Part shown: piece after piece, positions 1 through 8,309 of the stretch
Layout of the letters: the number at the start of each line of letters is the position of its first letter
Position numbering within the stretch: the stretch's first letter is position 1
Assembly: GCF_046025915.1 (NCBI RefSeq)
Contig: NZ_JAQQFR010000012.1
Span: 62,001-126,000, forward strand
DNA length: 64,000 nt
DNA from: Herbaspirillum rhizosphaerae_A
GTDB taxonomy: Bacteria > Pseudomonadota > Gammaproteobacteria > Burkholderiales > Burkholderiaceae_D
Direction of reading: 5' to 3'
Program-made: the position numbers and the translations under genes
Notes under the pieces: model-generated
Database searches by the model: none
The model's input: only the letters and a program-made list of their open reading frames with translations
Told to the model about the DNA's origin: nothing

Positions 1-48
1 GTCATTCGTTGTCAGTTTTTGCCATTTTATTTTTGGACTAGCGTTACC

Positions 49-666
49 GTGATCAATCAACCTGTCGTCATGCTGGACTTCGAAACCACCGGCCTGAGCC
101 CTGCGCAAGGCGCCCGCATCACCGAAGTCGCCGCGCTGCGCATCGTCGACGGACGTATCGTTGAACGATTCGTGTCGCTGATCAATTGCGACGTCGAGGT
201 TCCTTACGAAATCACGACGCTGACAGGAATTACACAAGAGATGGTCGATTCGGCACCGTCCGTGGAGCGTGTTCTGCCGGAACTGTTGCGCTTCATCGGC
301 ACCGATGCTCTTGCAGCGCACAATGCCAGTTTCGACGCCAAATTCCTGACTTCGGAAGCTGAACGCCTGGACATGCAGACGGGTTATTCGGAGCTGGTCT
401 GCTCGCTGTTGCTGTCGCGCCGGTTGCTGCCGGGGCTATCCAGCTACCGCCTGTCGAGCCTGGCCGACAGTCTTGGCATTCGCTTCAGCGGCAACGCCCA
501 CCGGGCCGAGGCCGATGCTGAAGTGTCCGCAGAATTGCTGCTGCACCTGAGTGATCGCTTGCGCGGTCACTACAAATGCCCACGTATCGATCCCGGCTTG
601 CTGGCCGCGATCAACCGCCTCCCTGCCGCCAAGGTTCCCAGCTTCTTGCAAGAACAGGCAGCCTGA
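49..666 (+). CDS. DEDDh-family 3'-5' exonuclease (DNA polymerase III epsilon-like)
   Basis: A single exonuclease domain of about 205 residues, expected to remove nucleotides from DNA 3' ends in repair or proofreading. The DEDDh residues are visible: Asp and Glu in LDFETTG (about residues 10 and 12), Asp in HNASFD (about 96), and His and Asp in HRAEADAE (about 151 and 156). There is no GIY-YIG or BRCT extension and no other PolC/DinG-like domain, so it is a stand-alone protein and not DnaQ itself. The frame is open back to a TTG at 19, but the GTG at 49 puts the start just before the first catalytic strand, as is usual in the family. No operon partner is visible: the window edge lies upstream and a 205 bp gap downstream. 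Confidence 0.85.
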   Translation: MINQPVVMLDFETTGLSPAQGARITEVAALRIVDGRIVERFVSLINCDVEVPYEITTLTGITQEMVDSAPSVERVLPELLRFIGTDALAAHNASFDAKFLTSEAERLDMQTGYSELVCSLLLSRRLLPGLSSYRLSSLADSLGIRFSGNAHRAEADAEVSAELLLHLSDRLRGHYKCPRIDPGLLAAINRLPAAKVPSFLQEQAA

Positions 667-739
667 TTTTTGCTGCACTGCGTCTGCCGTAAGCCTGCGC
701 ACCCGTTTCTGATCTACCCCAATCCGCCGTTTTGCGTCT

Positions 740-780
740 GTAAGCTTATGTAAGTTTCAAGCAAGTCCTGCGTAAGTTTC
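740..780. promoter_or_regulatory. Phased GTAAG direct repeats upstream of the MHS transporter
   Basis: GTAAG occurs at 740, 750 and 772, and the last two copies extend to GTAAGTTTC. The spacings of 10 and 22 bp are near one and two helical turns, as expected for side-by-side binding of a regulator. They lie about 90-130 bp upstream of the transporter start codon. No regulator is identified, and the link to this gene is inferred from position only. Confidence 0.3.
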
Positions 781-871
781 GCGTCGCACACTCCATGCGT
801 GCACAAATGGCGCCTGCGCAGTTTGAGTCGCCCGTTTGTACATCCACATTAATAAAATCAAGGAGACAAGC

Positions 872-2530
872 ATGGCGACAGCTTCCACTGCGCACACCAT
901 TACGCCTGAAGAGCGCAAAGTTATTTTTGCCTCTTCCCTGGGCACTGTGTTTGAATGGTACGACTTCTATCTGTACGGCTCGCTGGCAGCGATCATCGCC
1001 AAGCAATTCTTCGCCGGTACCGATCCCAACACCGCTTTCATTTTCGCGCTGCTGGCATTTGCCGCAGGCTTCATCGTGCGCCCGTTCGGCGCGCTGGTGT
1101 TCGGCCGCCTGGGTGACCTGGTCGGACGCAAATACACCTTCCTGGTGACCATCCTGATCATGGGTGCGTCCACCTTCATCGTCGGCATCCTGCCGAACTA
1201 CAACTCCATCGGCATTGCCGCACCGGTGATCCTGATCATCCTGCGCATTCTGCAAGGCCTGGCGCTGGGCGGTGAGTACGGTGGTGCAGCAACTTATGTT
1301 GCCGAGCACGCGCCGGAAGGCAAACGCGGCTCCTTCACTGCATGGATTCAAACGACAGCGACACTGGGCCTGTTCCTGTCGCTGCTGGTGATCCTGGGCG
1401 TGCGTACTGCCGTGGGCGAAGCTGCATTCGCGGACTGGGGCTGGCGCATTCCTTTCCTGGTCTCCATCATCCTGCTGGGCATTTCCGTCTGGATCCGCCT
1501 GTCGATGAATGAGTCTCCTGCTTTCCTGAAAATGAAATCCGAAGGCAAGATTTCCAAAGCGCCGCTGACCGAAGCATTCGGCCGCTGGAAAAACCTGAAA
1601 CTGGTTATCCTGGCACTGATCGGTATGACTGCAGGTCAAGCCGTGGTCTGGTACGCAGGTCAGTTCTACTCGCTGTTCTTCCTGACGCAAACGCTGAAGG
1701 TTGACGGCCCGCTGGCCAACATCCTGATCGCGCTGGCACTGTTGCTGGCGACACCGTTCTTCCTGATCTTCGGTTCGCTGTCCGACAGAATCGGCCGTAA
1801 GCCAATCATCCTGGGTGGTTGCCTGATCGCCGCACTGACTTACTTCCCGATCTTCCAGGGCCTGACCCACTACGCTAACCCAGCGTTGGAAGCGGCTCTG
1901 CAAAAAGCACCGGTGATCGTCACTGCCGATCCTGCCACTTGCCAATTCCAGTTCAACCCGACCGGCACCAAGAAGTTCACTTCGTCTTGCGATATCGCCA
2001 AGGCCAAGCTGTCCGCTGCTTCGGTGAACTACGAAAACGTGGCTGCGGCACCCGGCTCGGTTGCCACCATCAAGATCGGCGACAAGATCCTCACGTCGTA
2101 TGACGCCGCCGGCCTGTCCAAAGAAGATGCTGCGGCAAAAGACAAGGCGTTTTCCAAGGAATTGGCTGACGACATCAAGGCTGCAGGTTATCCAACCAAG
2201 GCTGATCCTGATCAGATGAACAAGCCGATGGTTCTGCTGCTGCTGTTCATCCTGGTGCTCTACGTGACCATGGTCTACGGCCCGGTCGCTGCTGCGCTGG
2301 TCGAAATGTTCCCGACCCGCATCCGCTATACCTCGATGTCCATGCCTTACCACATCGGTAACGGCTGGTTCGGCGGTCTGCTGCCAACCACAGCGTTCGC
2401 ACTGGTGGCGTACAAGGGCGACATCTACTACGGCCTCTGGTATCCGATCGTGATCGCTCTGGCGACTTTCGTCATCGGTCTGCTCTTCGTCAAAGAGTCC
2501 AAGGACAACAACATCAACGCCGAAGACTAA
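872..2530 (+). CDS. MFS transporter, metabolite:H+ symporter (MHS) family
   Basis: A 12-helix inner-membrane symporter of the MHS branch of the major facilitator superfamily (ProP, KgtP, ShiA relatives). These import carboxylates, betaines or similar solutes with protons. The N-terminal FEWYDFYLYG motif and the loop 2-3 motif RLGDLVGRK (about residues 70-90) are typical. At about 552 aa it is longer than ProP because of a roughly 110-residue hydrophilic insert between helices (about residues 335-445), also found in other ~550 aa members. ATG at 872 is chosen because AAGGAG lies 8 bp upstream; the frame stays open to a TTG at 836. The substrate cannot be read from the sequence. A strong terminator follows. 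Confidence 0.88.
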   Translation: MATASTAHTITPEERKVIFASSLGTVFEWYDFYLYGSLAAIIAKQFFAGTDPNTAFIFALLAFAAGFIVRPFGALVFGRLGDLVGRKYTFLVTILIMGASTFIVGILPNYNSIGIAAPVILIILRILQGLALGGEYGGAATYVAEHAPEGKRGSFTAWIQTTATLGLFLSLLVILGVRTAVGEAAFADWGWRIPFLVSIILLGISVWIRLSMNESPAFLKMKSEGKISKAPLTEAFGRWKNLKLVILALIGMTAGQAVVWYAGQFYSLFFLTQTLKVDGPLANILIALALLLATPFFLIFGSLSDRIGRKPIILGGCLIAALTYFPIFQGLTHYANPALEAALQKAPVIVTADPATCQFQFNPTGTKKFTSSCDIAKAKLSAASVNYENVAAAPGSVATIKIGDKILTSYDAAGLSKEDAAAKDKAFSKELADDIKAAGYPTKADPDQMNKPMVLLLLFILVLYVTMVYGPVAAALVEMFPTRIRYTSMSMPYHIGNGWFGGLLPTTAFALVAYKGDIYYGLWYPIVIALATFVIGLLFVKESKDNNINAED

Positions 2531-2610
2531 AAGCATCAAGAGGGGGAAGCCAGGCGACTCCCTCGCTTGAAATCAGGTAGCTTTTAGTTAAAAGCGAGAG
2601 AGAACGTCGA

Positions 2611-2644
2611 GCCGGTCAGGGTGCAAATCCTGACCGGCTTTTTT
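2611..2644. terminator. Rho-independent terminator between the MHS transporter and the LysR gene
   Basis: A perfect 10-bp stem (GCCGGTCAGG at 2611-2620 with its complement at 2629-2638) has an 8-nt loop and is followed by six T on the + strand. It terminates the MHS transporter. Its left arm overlaps the last codons of the convergent LysR gene, so the 3' ends of the two genes share it. Confidence 0.9.
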
Positions 2645-3521
2645 CTTGTATCAGCTCCAGCAAACCTTGCGCGGCGATAGACAGGCTGCGCTCCTTGGCT
2701 TTGACGATCAACAGCGGCCGCACCAGATCGGGCGCGTTCAGCGGGATCGCCACCAGATTCGGATGGCGGAACTGGAACAGCGTCAGCTCCGGCACCAGAC
2801 TCACCCCCAACCCGCTTTCAATCAGCCCGGCGACGGTCGCCAGATGCTCCACTTCCAATCCTGTATTGATCACGCCAACCGGCTGCAGCAACGCGTCGAG
2901 ATGCTGACGCACGCTGGTCGAGCGCGCCAGATGGATCAGCTCGCAACCGGCCAGTTGCGAAATCTGGATAACGCGTTTTTTCGCCAGCTTGTGATCGCGC
3001 CGGCACACAAGATAAAACGGGTCTTCACACAGTGGTTGCGTGTCGAACTCCATCAGATTCGGCCCCGGGGCGGTCAATGCAATATCGGCCTTTCCCTGTC
3101 GCAGATAGTTCAGACAATGGTCTGAAATCGCATCGAACAACTCCACCGTCACGCCCGGATGCTGCGCGCGATACTGAGCCAGCACAGGCGGCAACCAGCC
3201 CGCCGCCAATGAAGGCAAAGCTGCGATCGACACCCTGCCCTTGCGGCGTGCGACGTAGTCGCTCATGTCTGAAAACGCGGCCTCGATATCGCTCATCAGT
3301 TGCCGCGCCACCTCGACGAACAGTTCTCCTTCCGGCGTCAACGTCACGTTGCGGGTATCGCGTTCGAACAGCTTGGCGCCGGCGGCGGCTTCCAGCTTTT
3401 GAATCATCACGCTGAAGGCCGATTGCGAGACATGACAGCGCTCGGCCGCATGACCAAAATGACGGCAATCGTTCAATGCCAGAAAACCTTGCAACAGCTT
3501 GGTCGAGATATTTGCTTGCAT
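2616..3521 (-). CDS. LysR-family transcriptional regulator
   Basis: A 301-aa LysR-type regulator. The N-terminal winged helix-turn-helix covers about residues 5-65 (LLQGFLALNDCRHFGHAAERC, then SQSAFSVMIQKLE), and a periplasmic-binding-protein-like effector domain runs from about 90 to the C-terminus. It is divergent from the CitMHS transporter with 191 bp between start codons, so it probably controls the transporter and the two AtuA-like genes behind it in response to their substrate. The C-terminal codons are inside the terminator stem shared with the convergent gene. The effector is unknown. Confidence 0.88.
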   Translation of the reverse strand: MQANISTKLLQGFLALNDCRHFGHAAERCHVSQSAFSVMIQKLEAAAGAKLFERDTRNVTLTPEGELFVEVARQLMSDIEAAFSDMSDYVARRKGRVSIAALPSLAAGWLPPVLAQYRAQHPGVTVELFDAISDHCLNYLRQGKADIALTAPGPNLMEFDTQPLCEDPFYLVCRRDHKLAKKRVIQISQLAGCELIHLARSTSVRQHLDALLQPVGVINTGLEVEHLATVAGLIESGLGVSLVPELTLFQFRHPNLVAIPLNAPDLVRPLLIVKAKERSLSIAAQGLLELIQEKSRSGFAP

Positions 3522-3540
3522 GGCAATTCATTCATAAAAC

Positions 3541-3646
3541 CGATTAATCAATCGGAAAAATGCACTTTACAACAAAATTGCACGCCGCCTACACTCGGCC
3601 TGCAATTGCATAGCGTCTGGACCAGACCTATAGAACCATCCAGACG
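3541..3646. promoter_or_regulatory. Candidate LysR operators and leader hairpin in the LysR/CitMHS divergon
   Basis: Three symmetric elements lie between the divergent genes: CGATT-N4-AATCG at 3541-3554 (close to the T-N11-A pattern of LysR sites), the palindrome TGCAATTGCA at 3601-3610, and an 8-bp inverted repeat CGTCTGGA/TCCAGACG at 3614-3621 and 3639-3646 in the probable leader of the transporter. Assignment to the LysR protein is inferred from position. Confidence 0.35.
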
Positions 3647-3712
3647 GATCGACAAGAATCCTCGGAAACCGCCAAGCGGTATTCCGCCAAACAAAAAATA
3701 CCGGAGACACGC

Positions 3713-5014
3713 ATGCTCGCCCTGCTCGGCTTTATCACGATCGTTTTGCTATTCACGGCCATCTTGACCAAAAAGATGTCGCCGCTGGTGGCCCTCATTG
3801 CCATTCCTATTGCTGCTGCACTGATCGGCGGCTTCGGCATGCAGACGTCCAAATTCATCGTCTCCGGCGTGACCTCGATTGCACCGGTGGCAGGCATGTT
3901 TGTCTTCGCGATTCTATTCTTCGGCATCGTCACTGACGCCGGCATGCTGGATCCGATCATCAGCCGCATCCTGCGCACCGTCGGCAGCCGCCCCAGCCGT
4001 ATCGTGCCAGGGACTGCCTTGCTGGCATTGCTGATCCATCTGGACGGCTCCGGTGCAGTGACCTTCCTGATCACCATTCCTGCGATGCTGCCGCTGTACA
4101 ACCGCCTCGGTATCGACAAGCGTATCCTCGCCTGTGTTGCTTCGCTGGCTGCGGGCGTCAACTTCCTGCCGTGGACGGGGCCAATGATTCGCGCTTCGGC
4201 GGCGCTGCATATCCCTGTGAGCGACATCTTTACGCCGCTGATTCCGGTGCAGCTGGTCGGTCTGGCATTCGTCTTCATCACATCGTATGTACTCGGCTTG
4301 CGTGAAGAAAAACGCCTCGGCCTGAGCGCCGGTGCTGCTGCAGGTTTCGTGCAGGAACACACACTGACAGAAGACGAAAAGAAGATCCGCCGTCCGCGCA
4401 ATTTCTGGATCAACATCATCCTGACCGTGTTCGTGCTGGGCGTGATGATCAGCGGCAAGGTCGACCCTGTTGTGATGTTCATGATCGGCGTGGTTCTGGC
4501 GCTGATGATCAACTATCCTGATGTCAACATGCAGCGCGCCCGCATCGATGCGCATGCCAAGGCGGCATTGCTGATGGCGAGCATTTTATTTGCCGCAGGT
4601 GTGTTCACAGGCATCATGACCAAGTCGGGCATGCTGACCGCGATGGCGAAGATGGCAGTAGGTTTCGTGCCGCCGTCGATGGCCTCGCATATCCCGGTTG
4701 TGCTCGGCTTGCTGTCGATGCCGCTGAGCCTGCTGTTCGATCCTGATTCGTTCTACTTCGGCGTGCTGCCGGTGATTGCGGAAGTCAGCCACATCCTTGG
4801 CGTGCCCTCGATCCAGGTTGCACAAGCAGCATTGCTGGGCCAGATGACCACCGGCTTCCCGGTCAGCCCGCTGACGCCGGCAACCTTCCTGGTGTGCGGC
4901 CTGGCCGGCATCGAACTGGCCGATCATCAAAAGTACACGATCCCTTTCCTGTTCGGCGCATCGGTGATCATGACGATTGCCTGCGTGCTGCTCGGACTGT
5001 TTCCCTTGCTGTAA
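3713..5014 (+). CDS. CitMHS-family citrate/tricarboxylate transporter
   Basis: A 433-aa inner-membrane carrier of the CitMHS family, whose characterised members take up metal-citrate complexes with protons. About 11-12 hydrophobic segments are spread along the whole length. The family-like stretches HLDGSGAVTFL (about residue 105) and NFLPWTGPM (about 145) are present, as is a hydrophilic cytoplasmic loop near residues 195-225. It is the first gene of a probable three-gene operon; the AtuA-like gene begins only 9 bp after its stop. The substrate is probably a di- or tricarboxylate, but the neighbouring enzymes suggest it may not be citrate itself. Confidence 0.85.
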   Translation: MLALLGFITIVLLFTAILTKKMSPLVALIAIPIAAALIGGFGMQTSKFIVSGVTSIAPVAGMFVFAILFFGIVTDAGMLDPIISRILRTVGSRPSRIVPGTALLALLIHLDGSGAVTFLITIPAMLPLYNRLGIDKRILACVASLAAGVNFLPWTGPMIRASAALHIPVSDIFTPLIPVQLVGLAFVFITSYVLGLREEKRLGLSAGAAAGFVQEHTLTEDEKKIRRPRNFWINIILTVFVLGVMISGKVDPVVMFMIGVVLALMINYPDVNMQRARIDAHAKAALLMASILFAAGVFTGIMTKSGMLTAMAKMAVGFVPPSMASHIPVVLGLLSMPLSLLFDPDSFYFGVLPVIAEVSHILGVPSIQVAQAALLGQMTTGFPVSPLTPATFLVCGLAGIELADHQKYTIPFLFGASVIMTIACVLLGLFPLL

Positions 5015-5023
5015 AGAGCTGCC

Positions 5024-6364
5024 ATGAAACATATTCGCATCGGCGCCGGCGCCGGCTATTCCGGCGACCGCATTGAACCCGCCGTCGAACTCGCCGAACA
5101 AGGCGATCTCGATTATCTGATCTTCGAGTGCCTGGCCGAACGCACCATCGCCATTGGCCAGCAGGCGCGCCGCGCCGATCCGCAAAAAGGCTATGACCCG
5201 CTGCTGGCCGAGCGCATGCATGCAGTGCTGAAATTGTGCGCAGACAAGGGCATCAAGATCGTCACCAACATGGGCGCGGCCAATCCGCTGGCCGGTGCCG
5301 CAAAGATCCGTGAAATCGCCACGGAACTCGGCCTGCCGCAGTTGAAGATTGCCGCCGTCAGCGGCGACGACGTGCTCGACATCTTGCAGAACGACGACTA
5401 CCGCATTGAAGATAATGGCCTGCCGGTGAAATCGCTCGGCGACAAACTGGTATCGGCCAACGCCTATCTCGGCGCACAGCCTATCGTCGACGCACTCAAA
5501 GCCGGCGCCGATGTCGTCATCACCGGCCGCATCGCCGACCCCGCACTGGTGCTCGGTCCGCTGATCCATGAATTTGGCTGGGCTACGGATGACTGGAAGC
5601 TGATGGGACAAGGAACGCTGATCGGCCATTTGCTGGAATGCGCCGGGCAAATCACCGGCGGCTATTTCGCCGATCCCGGCATGAAAGACGTGAAAGACCT
5701 GGCGCGCCTGGGATTCCCCATCGGCGAAGTGGCGGAAGACGGCAGCGCTGTCATCACCAAAGTCGCCGGCTCGGGCGGACAAGTCACAGCTGCGACCTGC
5801 AAGGAGCAATTGCTGTACGAGATTCACGATCCGCGCAGCTACTTCACACCTGATGTGATCGCCGATTTTTCGCAAGTCGTCATTACCGAAATCGGCCCTG
5901 ATCGTGTTGCCGTCAGCGGCGGCAACGGACGCGCCCGGCCAGACACTCTCAAGACCACGCTTGGCTATGTCGACAGCTATATCGGCGAAGGTCAGATCTC
6001 CTACGCCGGCCCCGGCGCGCAGGCACGCGGACAACTGGCCCTCGACATCGTCAGGGAACGCCTCGCCATCATGGGCGTGCAAAGCGATGAAATGCGCTAC
6101 GACCTGATCGGCGTCAACGCCATCCACGGCCCGCAAATTTCCACCGCATCCAACGAACCTTACGAAGTCCGCGCACGCGTGACTGGCCGCACAGCCAGCA
6201 TGCGCGAGGCCGTACGCATCGGCAACGAAGTCGAAACACTCTATACCTGCGGCCCGGCAGGCGGCGGCGGCGCCACCAAATCAGCCAGGGAAATCATCGC
6301 GGTACTCTCGGCGCTGGTGCCGCGCGCCTTGATCAAACCGACCATCCATTTCGAGGAGAGCTGA
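5024..6364 (+). CDS. AtuA-like (DUF1446) acyclic terpene utilisation family protein
   Basis: A 446-aa protein resembling the DUF1446 domain of AtuA, a protein needed for citronellol/geraniol catabolism in Pseudomonas whose exact reaction is not settled. Recognisable parts are the N-terminal RIGAGAGYSGDR, the LIFECLAERT segment, a central VVITGRIADPALVLGP and a C-terminal glycine-rich CGPAGGGGA. It lies between a CitMHS transporter (9 bp upstream) and the small AtuA-type C-terminal domain gene (1 bp between stop and start). With transporter and regulator, this suggests a catabolic module for an organic acid. None of the other atu genes (carboxylase, acyl-CoA dehydrogenase) is nearby, so terpene use is unlikely to be the role. 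Confidence 0.8.
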   Translation: MKHIRIGAGAGYSGDRIEPAVELAEQGDLDYLIFECLAERTIAIGQQARRADPQKGYDPLLAERMHAVLKLCADKGIKIVTNMGAANPLAGAAKIREIATELGLPQLKIAAVSGDDVLDILQNDDYRIEDNGLPVKSLGDKLVSANAYLGAQPIVDALKAGADVVITGRIADPALVLGPLIHEFGWATDDWKLMGQGTLIGHLLECAGQITGGYFADPGMKDVKDLARLGFPIGEVAEDGSAVITKVAGSGGQVTAATCKEQLLYEIHDPRSYFTPDVIADFSQVVITEIGPDRVAVSGGNGRARPDTLKTTLGYVDSYIGEGQISYAGPGAQARGQLALDIVRERLAIMGVQSDEMRYDLIGVNAIHGPQISTASNEPYEVRARVTGRTASMREAVRIGNEVETLYTCGPAGGGGATKSAREIIAVLSALVPRALIKPTIHFEES

Positions 6365-6365
6365 C

Positions 6366-6671
6366 ATGCTGTTACGCGACATCGCGCATTCGCGTGCAGG
6401 CGACAAGGGCGACATCTCCAATATCTCCGTGATCGCCTACGACATCAAGGACTACCCGCTGCTGGAAAAGCAATTGACGGCCGAACGCGTGAAGGCCCAT
6501 TTTGCCGGCGTCGTGCATGGCGAAGTCGTACGCTACGTGTTGCCGCACCTGGGCGCACTCAACTTCGTGATGAAACAGGCGCTGGGCGGTGGCGTGACCC
6601 GTTCGCTGGCGCTTGATGCGCATGGCAAGTGTCTTAGTGGGGCGATGTTGGGGATGGATATTACTGACTGA
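6366..6671 (+). CDS. AtuA-like ferredoxin-fold domain protein
   Basis: A 101-aa protein matching the small C-terminal domain that in many AtuA proteins is fused to DUF1446. The hallmark is RAGDKGDISNISV at about residues 10-22, then a region ending in VRYVLPHLGALNFVMKQALGGG. Here it is a separate gene whose ATG follows the DUF1446 stop by one base, so translation is probably coupled and the two products form a complex. It is the last gene of the operon; the sequence beyond becomes AT-rich and non-coding. The biochemical role is unknown. Confidence 0.78.
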   Translation: MLLRDIAHSRAGDKGDISNISVIAYDIKDYPLLEKQLTAERVKAHFAGVVHGEVVRYVLPHLGALNFVMKQALGGGVTRSLALDAHGKCLSGAMLGMDITD

Positions 6672-6952
6672 TATATCTTCACTCTTGCATGATGCTGACA
6701 CGACCTTGGCCTCGATTCTGTTACGAAACCACTCTATTGCCAAACCATGCTCACGGTCTTGCTGTGTCCTGATGAATAATTTCCACGGAAGTCGACTCAT
6801 GCGGGTTGACGGCATCGTCATTACAACCAAATTTTTCAATGGATATCAATAAATCGGACATTTTTTCAATGTTTAAAATGTCAACGCGCAAGACGGAGAC
6901 TGTTATGCAATCACAACAACGCTGATCATGAGGGGGCGATGAGAATTTCTTG
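6672..6952. other. Intergenic edge of the decayed island, nothing recognised
   Basis: About 280 bp between the AtuA-like operon and the TolC fragment. Base composition falls towards AT and no convincing reading frame, RNA or repeat is visible. It marks the left boundary of the island of gene remains that runs to about 8835. Confidence 0.5.
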
Positions 6953-7304
6953 TTATTTTTTCTCCAAAACTTCCATCTCTCCTAGCATTGCGACTAAACG
7001 AACCTGAGCCGCGTGCCAATCAGAAATCGCCTTAATTCTCTGCTGCTGAATATCGGCCAAATCGTTTTGCCCCTTAAGCAACTCTACAACCGTCCCGATT
7101 CCAGAGGCATATCTTCCGGAGACAGCCTTATAAGTTAGCTGAACCTTCGCCAGTTGCTGGTTTAAAAGTCTTACATGCTCGGTCTCCTTATCCAATAGCT
7201 CTCGATTTTTATATACCTGAGCCTCAAGATCGCGCTGTGCCTTATCAAGATCTGCTTGCGCCGATTGTTTTTCGGCAGTATTGCAACTTATAAAAAGACT
7301 CTAG
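6953..7304 (-). pseudogene. TolC-family outer-membrane efflux protein, C-terminal fragment
   Basis: About 117 codons encode the C-terminal helical part of a TolC-type channel: a long helix with NTAEKQSAQADLDKAQRDLE, then YKAVSGRYASGIGTVVELL, NDLADIQQQRIKA and WHAAQVRLVAMLGE, with a genuine stop. The N-terminal three quarters, signal peptide and start are missing, and the frame is closed just upstream by a TAG near 7305. It abuts a truncated C39-peptidase exporter gene on the same strand. One deletion probably removed the rest of that transporter, any membrane-fusion protein and the front of this gene. Confidence 0.75.
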
Positions 7305-7491
7305 CGATAATACGATCAGCCATCTTAACAAGATGAGACAACGTGGCGCCCTTAAGCGACACCGGAAATTTGTTTCGCAGTTTTCGAATGTCGATATCTA
7401 GTCCATGAAAACTAGCCACCATGCAAACAGACACCAAGCCACATTCAGTAGCTTCCGTTTGCAATATTATTGGTAGATCTGCTCTGCCCAA
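7288..7491 (-). pseudogene. C39-peptidase bacteriocin exporter (ABC transporter), N-terminal fragment
   Basis: Only the first ~60 residues of a peptidase-containing ABC transporter remain. LPIILQTEATECGLVSVCMV carries the catalytic Cys of the C39 domain, followed by ASFHGLDIDIRKLRNKFPVS and KGATLSHLVKMADRI. The catalytic His, membrane domain and ATPase are absent; after ADRI the frame reads a few unrelated residues and stops inside the TolC fragment. Such exporters cleave double-glycine leaders and secrete bacteriocins or microcins. The start would be TTG; another frame begins ATG about 36 bp upstream but stops after 16 codons, so the 5' end may also be damaged. Not functional. Confidence 0.8.
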
Positions 7492-7593
7492 TCTGGAGAG
7501 ATATGTGAATTATTCATGCGCACAATGATGGGCTTATCTGAATTCAGATAAACCCTCATATTTGATTTCAGGGATTAAGTAGTTACGCTCTCT

Positions 7594-7974
7594 TTAATGC
7601 GTTTTTTTAGCGAAAGAAATTAGCTTGCCTTCACGCAGTGAAATTATTCCTTCACTACCCAAAAAAGTCATAAAAATCCCAATTTCCAAAACATTCGAAT
7701 TTTTGAGATAAGGAAAACTTGCGCAACAAATGATTCCAAAAAATAAAATACACACACATACGGTGTTGAGATCCATTCCGAGAAACTTTTCTCGAAATCC
7801 GTAGTGCCGGTGCATGAAATGGGCAACTGGCGTCCATATTATCGACATCGGAATGTAAGCTCCAATCACTGTCATGAGCGGGCCAAGTATTGAATAACTA
7901 GGAAGGAGCATCACCCCTAACAGTATTAGTATGACGGCTACATACCACAGCACTCTTGATAAATAGATTTTCAT
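7594..7974 (-). CDS. Small membrane protein, possible immunity protein of a lost bacteriocin locus
   Basis: 126 aa with about four hydrophobic segments (near residues 6-26, 28-50, 68-90 and 95-112) and a basic C-terminus; no family recognised. The start is well supported by GGAGG 6 bp upstream of the ATG. It lies on the same strand between an orphan 89-codon frame and the C39 exporter fragment. In microcin and class II bacteriocin loci this position is often filled by a multi-spanning immunity protein, so that role is a reasonable guess and no more. The gene appears intact, unlike its neighbours, and its AT-rich codon use differs from the surrounding chromosome. Confidence 0.5.
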   Translation of the reverse strand: MKIYLSRVLWYVAVILILLGVMLLPSYSILGPLMTVIGAYIPMSIIWTPVAHFMHRHYGFREKFLGMDLNTVCVCILFFGIICCASFPYLKNSNVLEIGIFMTFLGSEGIISLREGKLISFAKKTH

Positions 7975-7998
7975 AACACCTCCAGGAAATCAAAAAAA

Positions 7999-8309
7999 TT
8001 AATCCCCATCGCTTCCTGAGTTTCCCGAACTCGGGCCAGTTACAGTCTCAATTAATTTACCGCACCCATAGCTTGCAATTCTCGTCGTCAGATATCCAAT
8101 GGCTGGATTTTGACTGAGGATGCCTGCGGCCAATCCAAATCCCCCGGCAAATATGTAGCATGCAAGGGCTTGACCACTGTTCCATGTATAAAATGGTGTA
8201 TTGCTTCCCACATAGGAGAAACGAAGCGTAGTACTTTGGTTAGCTTCAAGGGTCGTTGTTAACCTCATATTTCCAGGGAGAGAATATTCAATCGTATCGG
8301 CGCCCGATA
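7999..8309 (-). pseudogene. Unknown protein, probably truncated at its N-terminus by the porin junction
   Basis: The ATG at 8268 gives 89 aa, but the same frame is open upstream and reads as plausible protein (SGADTIEYSLPGN) back to about 8309, where the porin sequence breaks off. The 8268 start has a poor ribosome site and overlaps the porin-frame stop. The product has a beta-like N-terminal part (STTLRFSYVGSNTPFYTW), a Gly/Ala-rich hydrophobic middle (CYIFAGGFGLAAG), a Cys near the end and a Gly/Ser tail (GPSSGNSGSDGD). A Gly-Gly in the middle and a Gly/Ser-rich tail recall class II microcins, but the match is weak. It may be the remaining C-terminal half of a secreted toxin of the lost exporter. 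No family recognised. Confidence 0.4.

Noticed and set aside
746..2539. 597-codon minus-strand frame opposite the MHS transporter
   Set aside because: It mirrors a well-supported gene, and its composition (Gln, Arg, Asp, His-rich, no domain) is that of an antisense shadow in high-GC DNA.
4586..6136. 516-codon minus-strand frame opposite the CitMHS/AtuA-like genes
   Set aside because: It crosses the boundary of two real genes and has the same shadow composition with no recognisable domain.
6613..6852. 79-codon plus-strand frame overlapping the end of the AtuA C-terminal gene
   Set aside because: It starts inside the real gene in another frame, has no ribosome site and no protein-like features.
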